NCBI GenBank assembly: GCA_019117205.1
Contig: DXAC01000069.1
Coordinates: forward strand, 1-47,026
Length of the DNA stretch: 47,026 nucleotides
Source: Candidatus Allofournierella merdigallinarum
Lineage (GTDB): Bacteria > Bacillota > Clostridia > Oscillospirales > Ruminococcaceae
Reading direction: 5' to 3'
The position numbers and the translations under genes were made by a program. The notes beneath the pieces were generated by a model. That model made no database searches, was not told the origin of the DNA, and saw nothing but the letters and a program-made list of their open reading frames with translations. Below, in pieces: positions 42,730-47,026 of this stretch. Position 1 is the first letter of the stretch; every line of letters begins with the position of its first letter.

Positions 42730-42758
42730 GTGAAATTTTCCGCCGAATGTGGTATACT
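42730..42758 (+). promoter_or_regulatory. Promoter of the GntR gene
   Basis: GTGAAA (42,730-42,735), 17 bp, extended -10 TGG-TATACT (42,753-42,758), 53 bp before the start codon. Confidence 0.6.
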
Positions 42759-42811
42759 GGAGTAGAAATTCGAGAGTTCTCCCGCGCCGTGCGCGGGCTG
42801 GAGGTGTCGCT

Positions 42812-43567
42812 ATGACGAAAACACGCAGGCCGGAGGCGGGGCCGCCGGGCGGCGCGGTGATCAGCCAGCAGATCGCGGCGCGGCTGCTGGAGGAGCTTCG
42901 GCAGGGCTGTTACGCTGCCTGCGAGCGGCTGCCCGCCGAGGTAGAGCTGGCGGCGGGGCTGGGTGTGAGCCGGACGGTGATCCGGGACGCGCTGGCGGAG
43001 CTGGAGCGGGAGGGCTATGTGGAGCGGGTGCGGGGCATCGGCACGGTGGTCAACCGGCCGGTGGTGGCCCTGGGCGACCGGCTGGACCAGAAGTTCGAGT
43101 ACAACGCCATGATCCGGGCCATGGGCCGCACCCCCCACGCCGACCACGTTACGGTGGAGCGGCTGGCCGCCGACGGGGCGCTGGCGGCGCGGCTGGACAT
43201 CGAGCCGGGCCAGCCGGTGCTGATGATCCAGAAGCGGGTACTGGCGGACCGGCTGCCGGTGATCTGGTCGGTGGACTACCTGGCCGCCGCCCTGTTCCCT
43301 CCCGCCCTGGTGGCCCGGCTGGATTTCAGCCGGCCGGTGTTCGATATCCTGGAGGAGGTCGCGGGCCTCTCGGTGACCAGCACCGTGGCCCATGTGGCCG
43401 CCGTGCTGGGGGACCAGAAGGCCCGGAACACCCTGGCGGTGCAGCCCCACGAGGCGCTGCTGCTGCTGGAAGAGGTGAGCTTTACCAAGCTGGCGCGGCC
43501 GGTGATGTACTCCCTTTCCTACTACACCTCCTTTTTCGATTTCGCCCTGCTGCGAAAGAAATTCTGA
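42812..43567 (+). CDS. GntR-family regulator with UTRA-like effector domain
   Basis: A 251-residue protein. The GntR winged helix lies at about 18-85 (ISQQIAARLLEELRQGCY, LPAEVELAAGLGVSRTVIRDALAELEREGYVERVRGIGTVV). The C-terminal domain has the HutC/UTRA pattern (LDIEPGQPVLMIQKRVLADRLPVIWSVDYL and a closing SLSYYTSFFDFALLRKKF). UTRA domains bind small ligands, often sugars or sugar phosphates. ATG 42,812 has GGAGGTG upstream. No transporter or enzyme operon is adjacent, so the target is unclear. Confidence 0.92.
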   Translation: MTKTRRPEAGPPGGAVISQQIAARLLEELRQGCYAACERLPAEVELAAGLGVSRTVIRDALAELEREGYVERVRGIGTVVNRPVVALGDRLDQKFEYNAMIRAMGRTPHADHVTVERLAADGALAARLDIEPGQPVLMIQKRVLADRLPVIWSVDYLAAALFPPALVARLDFSRPVFDILEEVAGLSVTSTVAHVAAVLGDQKARNTLAVQPHEALLLLEEVSFTKLARPVMYSLSYYTSFFDFALLRKKF

Positions 43568-43577
43568 AAAGCCCACA

Positions 43578-43624
43578 AAAGCAGCCGCCCGCGGGAAGCT
43601 TTCCGCGGGCGGCTGCTTTGTTGT
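43578..43624 (+). terminator. Terminator of the GntR gene
   Basis: A perfect 17-bp stem (43,578-43,594 with 43,603-43,619), loop GAAGCTTT, then GTTGTT. It separates two convergent genes, and the AAAA before the left arm gives a short T run for the minus strand. Confidence 0.8.
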
Positions 43625-43663
43625 TCGCCCCGGCACGGGCGGCCGCGCCCCCATGGCCGGCTT

Positions 43664-45943
43664 TTACACGGTGGCCTCGGTGCGCGAGGGCTCGCTGTTT
43701 GCCTGGTGCAGCACCACCCGGCCGTTTTCCACGCAGGCGGTGAAGCTCTGGCCCGGATGGACGTCGCCGGCGGCGATGCTGTCCGCCAGGGCCTGCTCCA
43801 CCGCCCGGCTCACCGTGCGGCGAAGCTCCCGCGCCCCGTACACCGGCCGGTCGGCGCCCGCCAGCAGCCGGGGCAGCTCGGGGGCGTGGTCCAGCCGGTA
43901 GCCGCTGGCCGCCGCCCGCTGCTCCAGCTCCTCCAGCATCCGCTCGGCGATGCGGGCCAGGTCCTCGCGGAGCAGCGAGCCGAACACCACCAGCTCGTCC
44001 ATCCGGCCCAGCAGCTCGGGGCGGAAGTACTTCTTCGCCTCCCCCAGCACCAGCTGACGCTGACGCTCGGGGATCGTCTCCGGCGCGGCTCCAAAGCCCA
44101 CCAGGCCTCCCTGCCCCGCCAGGTGCTGGGCCCCCAGGTTGGAGGTGAGCAGGATGATGGTGTTGCAAAAGCTGGCCCGCCGACCCATGGAGTCGGTGAG
44201 CTGGCCGTCCTCCAGGATCTGTAAAAGCAGGTTTTGTACGTCCGGGTGGGCCTTTTCGATCTCGTCGAACAGCACCACCGCGTAGGGCCGCCGCCGCACC
44301 GCCTCGGTGAGCAGGCCGCCCTCGTCGTGGCCCACATAGCCCGGCGGCGCGCCGATGAGCTTGGCGGCCGCGTGGGACTCCATATACTCGCTCATGTCAA
44401 AGCGCAGCAGCGCCTTTTCGGTGCCGAACCACTGGGCCGCCAGGGTGCGGGCCAGGTGGGTCTTGCCCACCCCGGTGGGCCCCAAAAAGAGCATGGCCCC
44501 CAACGGCCGGCCCGCCTCCCGCAGGCCGGTGCGGGCCCGACGCACCGCCCCCGCCACCGTGTGTACCGCCCCCGGCTGGCCCACCACCGTTTCCGAAAGG
44601 CGCTGTTCCAGTTTGTCCAGCTTCTCCCGCTCGACCTCGGTGATCCGCTGCACCGGCACCCCGCTGGCCCGGGCCACCACCCGGGCCACGTCCTCCCGGG
44701 TGAGGGGCCGGTTTTCGCCGGCGATGCGGGCCGCGGCGGCGGCCTCGTCCAGCAGGTCGATGGCCTTGTCCGGCAGATAGCGCCCCGGCAGGTACCGCAC
44801 CGAGAGCTCCACCGCCGCCGCCACCGCCTCCGGGGGGATGCGTACCTGGTGATACCGCTCGTACCGGGGCACCAACCCCGCCAGGATACGCTTTGCGCTG
44901 TCCGGGTCCGGCTCCTCCACCGTCACCCGGCCGAAGCGGCGCTCCAGCGCCGCGTCTTTCTGGATGCAGCGGCGGTATTCCTCCTGGGTGGTGGCGCCGA
45001 TCACCTGCACGTCTCCCCGGGCCAGCAGCGGCTTCAGGATGCTGGCGGCGTCGATGGCCCCCTCGGCCGCGCCGGCGCCCACCACCACATGGATCTCGTC
45101 GATGAACAAAATGGTGCTGCGGTCTTTGTAGATCTCGTCCAGCAGGGTCTTGAACCGCTCCTCAAAGTCGCCCCGGTACTTGGTGCCCGCCACCAGGCTG
45201 GCCATGTCCAGGCTGAGGATCCGCTTTTGCAAGAGCTGGGCCGGGGCGCGGCCGGAAGCGATGGCCTGGGCCAGCGCCTCCACCAGGGCCGTTTTGCCCA
45301 CCCCGGGCTCGCCCACCAGGCAGGGGTTGTTCTTCTGGCGGCGGCAGAGGATCTCCATCATCCGCTCCAGCTCCTCCTCCCGGCAGAGCACCGGGTCCAG
45401 CCGGTCCTCGGCGGCCATCTGGGTCAGGTCCCGCCCGTACTTCTCCCCCGCCTTTGTGCCCCGGGCGGGGGTGGGCAGCCGGGGCTGCAGCGGCAGCACC
45501 AGCTGGCCGGAGAGCTGCCGGCACTCCCGGGCGGCCTGGCTCAGCTCCAGCCCCTCCTGCGCCAGCCAGCGGCTGGCCGTGCACTGGGGGTCCTCCAAAA
45601 TGGCGCAGAGCACATGCTCCGGCTGGGCCTCTTTCATCCGGGCGGCGTGGGCCCCCAGCACCGCGAAATCCAGCGCCTTGCAGGCTTCCGGCTGGAAATC
45701 CCGGGGGCAAAGGCGGCGACTCTCGTTGAGCCCGCCCAAGGCGGCCAGCCGCTGCATCACCTTGGTCTCCTCCACCCCCCGGGCCTGCAAAAAGCGGGCC
45801 GCCGGGCTCTGCCCGCCACGCAACAGCGCCGCCAGGATGTGGCCGGTGTTTGCCTGGGTCTGGCCCAGTTCCCCTGCCAGCGTCAGCGCCTGGTTGAGCA
45901 TCTTTGCCGCCTGCCGCGAAAAGCCTTTGAAACGATACTGCAT
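43664..45943 (-). CDS. ClpA/ClpC-type Hsp100 unfoldase lacking the middle domain
   Basis: A 759-residue protein. A Clp N-domain with two repeats (about 1-145) precedes AAA1 (Walker A GEPGVGKT at 211-218, Walker B ILFIDEIH) and AAA2 (Walker A GPTGVGKT near 488-495, [10 protein letters not shown]). The sequence runs from [17 protein letters not shown] directly into [19 protein letters not shown], so the coiled-coil M domain with UVR motif of ClpC is missing. Architecture and length resemble ClpA. A VGF tripeptide in [10 protein letters not shown] is a likely ClpP-docking loop, so it should unfold proteins for ClpP. ATG 45,943 has AGGAG upstream. No adaptor gene (mcsA, ctsR or clpS) is adjacent. 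Confidence 0.93.
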   Translation of the reverse strand: MQYRFKGFSRQAAKMLNQALTLAGELGQTQANTGHILAALLRGGQSPAARFLQARGVEETKVMQRLAALGGLNESRRLCPRDFQPEACKALDFAVLGAHAARMKEAQPEHVLCAILEDPQCTASRWLAQEGLELSQAARECRQLSGQLVLPLQPRLPTPARGTKAGEKYGRDLTQMAAEDRLDPVLCREEELERMMEILCRRQKNNPCLVGEPGVGKTALVEALAQAIASGRAPAQLLQKRILSLDMASLVAGTKYRGDFEERFKTLLDEIYKDRSTILFIDEIHVVVGAGAAEGAIDAASILKPLLARGDVQVIGATTQEEYRRCIQKDAALERRFGRVTVEEPDPDSAKRILAGLVPRYERYHQVRIPPEAVAAAVELSVRYLPGRYLPDKAIDLLDEAAAAARIAGENRPLTREDVARVVARASGVPVQRITEVEREKLDKLEQRLSETVVGQPGAVHTVAGAVRRARTGLREAGRPLGAMLFLGPTGVGKTHLARTLAAQWFGTEKALLRFDMSEYMESHAAAKLIGAPPGYVGHDEGGLLTEAVRRRPYAVVLFDEIEKAHPDVQNLLLQILEDGQLTDSMGRRASFCNTIILLTSNLGAQHLAGQGGLVGFGAAPETIPERQRQLVLGEAKKYFRPELLGRMDELVVFGSLLREDLARIAERMLEELEQRAAASGYRLDHAPELPRLLAGADRPVYGARELRRTVSRAVEQALADSIAAGDVHPGQSFTACVENGRVVLHQANSEPSRTEATV

Positions 45944-46049
45944 TGTCTTTCTCCTGCCCCTTTGCTGTGGTCTAAGGGCAGTATGGCCCGCCGACGGGCC
46001 GGATAACCGGCCGGCGCTGCCAACTTTTGCCGGGCGGCCGCCGGCACAC

Positions 46050-46081
46050 AAAAGGGCCCCCTGCCTTGCGGCAGGGGGCCC
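46050..46081 (-). terminator. tuf terminator
   Basis: A 12-bp stem GGGCCCCCTGCC / GGCAGGGGGCCC with loop TTGC, followed by TTTT on the minus strand, just after tuf. Confidence 0.85.
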
Positions 46082-46106
46082 TTGAAAGGCTCACAAGCTC
46101 TTGCGA

Positions 46107-47026
46107 TTACTCGTAGATCTTGGAAACAACGCCGGAACCAACGGTGCGGCCACCCTCACGGATAGCGAAACGCAGGCCCTCGTCCATGGCGATGGAGGTG
46201 ATCAGCTCAACATCCATGGTGACGTTGTCGCCGGGCATGCACATCTCGGTGCCCTCGGGCAGGGTGATGACGCCGGTCACGTCGGTGGTACGGAAGTAGA
46301 ACTGAGGACGATAGTTGTTGAAGAACGGGGTGTGACGGCCGCCCTCATCCTTTTTCAGAACGTAGACCTGGCCCTGGAACTTGGTGTGGGGATGGATGGA
46401 GCCGGGCTTGGCCAGGACCTGGCCGCGCTCGATGTCGGTGCGCTGCACACCACGGAGCAGAGCGCCGATGTTGTCGCCAGCCTCGGCGTCGTCCAGCAGC
46501 TTGCGGAACATCTCCAGGCCGGTAACGGTGGTCTTCATCTTCTCCTCTTTCAGACCGACGATCTCGACTTCCTCGCCGACCTTGATCATGCCGCGCTCCA
46601 CACGACCGGTAGCCACGGTGCCGCGGCCGGTGATGGTGAACACGTCCTCAACAGGCATCAGGAAAGGCAGATCGGCCTTGCGGTCCGGGGTGGGGATATA
46701 GGTGTCCACAGCGTCCATCAGGTCCAGGATGCACTTGTACTCGGGGGCGTTGATGTCGGTGGAGGTGCTCTCCAGCACGGCCAGGGCGGAACCCTTGATG
46801 ATGGGGGTGTCGTCGCCGGGGAACTCGTACTCGTTCAGCAGGTCGCGGATCTCCATCTCGACCAGATCCAGCAGCTCGGGGTCGTCCACCTGGTCCACCT
46901 TGTTCATGAACACAACGATGTAGGGCACGCCGACCTGACGGCTCAGCAGGATGTGCTCACGGGTCTGGGGCATGGGGCCGTCGGCAGAGGACACGACCAG
47001 GATCGCGCCGTCCATCTGGGCAGCAC
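46107..47026 (-). CDS. tuf: Elongation factor Tu, 5' end outside the window
   Basis: The C-terminal 305 or so residues of EF-Tu. The frame is open to the last base, where it encodes [11 protein letters not shown], so the start lies beyond the right edge. Visible parts are [10 protein letters not shown] (G4 NKxD), KGSALAVLE (G5), domain 2 ([25 protein letters not shown]) and domain 3 ([38 protein letters not shown]). It delivers aminoacyl-tRNA to the ribosome. The strong terminator after it shows that it is the last gene of its operon. Confidence 0.98.
   Translation of the reverse strand, partial: AAQMDGAILVVSSADGPMPQTREHILLSRQVGVPYIVVFMNKVDQVDDPELLDLVEMEIRDLLNEYEFPGDDTPIIKGSALAVLESTSTDINAPEYKCILDLMDAVDTYIPTPDRKADLPFLMPVEDVFTITGRGTVATGRVERGMIKVGEEVEIVGLKEEKMKTTVTGLEMFRKLLDDAEAGDNIGALLRGVQRTDIERGQVLAKPGSIHPHTKFQGQVYVLKKDEGGRHTPFFNNYRPQFYFRTTDVTGVITLPEGTEMCMPGDNVTMDVELITSIAMDEGLRFAIREGGRTVGSGVVSKIYE

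Noticed and set aside
44234-46006. 590-codon plus-strand open frame opposite the Hsp100 gene
   Set aside because: Shadow frame; the minus strand has two complete AAA modules and the correct ribosome site.

Overview
The window looks like chromosomal DNA of a Gram-positive gut Clostridia member, probably Oscillospiraceae/Ruminococcaceae (Faecalibacterium/Subdoligranulum-like). The basis is a clostridial-type EF-Tu, a PerR-like Fur protein, nfnAB, an ECF-type ThiT under a TPP riboswitch, and strong AGGAGG ribosome binding sites. No rRNA or tRNA is present, so the genus is not fixed. Base composition splits the window in two. Positions 1 to about 29,830 look moderate in GC (roughly half, by eye). 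Positions 29,830 to the end are clearly GC-rich (roughly two thirds, by eye). The change falls on a strong terminator hairpin.

The left 29.8 kb is one large type VII secretion (T7SS/ESX-like) locus built as two divergent operons that share the control region 12,918-13,276. The leftward operon (12,917 to 188) encodes, in transcription order: an FHA protein with an EssB-like N-terminal region, a ParA/MinD-like ATPase, a YukD-like ubiquitin fold, an EssC-type membrane ATPase, a WXG100 protein, three small helical proteins, a lipoprotein, an 844-residue Mbeg1/DUF2974-type lipase carrying a helical hairpin and a glycine-rich tail, a DUF4176 protein and a protein of unknown function. It ends in a terminator at 131-171. 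EsaA and EssA, expected in a canonical Bacillota T7SS, are not recognisable.

The rightward operon (13,277 to 29,746) begins with a large HTH regulator. It continues with a membrane-anchored trypsin-like protease with a cytoplasmic FHA domain, a PP2C phosphatase, a transmembrane Ser/Thr kinase, a small membrane protein, a 2,100-residue Ig-like surface protein, a second transmembrane kinase, a 39-residue membrane peptide, a zinc-ribbon membrane protein and a TPR/YfaP-like membrane protein. The inferred whole is a secretion machine wired to a phosphothreonine circuit: kinases write, PP2C erases, FHA domains read. Tandem GETTVLN motifs next to the protease FHA domain are candidate switch sites.

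The right 17 kb is ordinary chromosome: a MATE exporter with its MarR regulator, a small acidic protein, ridA, a PerR/Fur regulator, rarA, an esterase, glyA, nth, TPP riboswitch-thiT, a membrane-bound XRE regulator, nfnAB, a GNAT acetyltransferase, a GntR/UTRA regulator, a ClpA/ClpC-type ATPase without a middle domain, and the 3' part of tuf, which runs off the right edge. Most of these units have clear promoters and hairpin terminators. No CRISPR array, tRNA, rRNA or transposase gene was seen.
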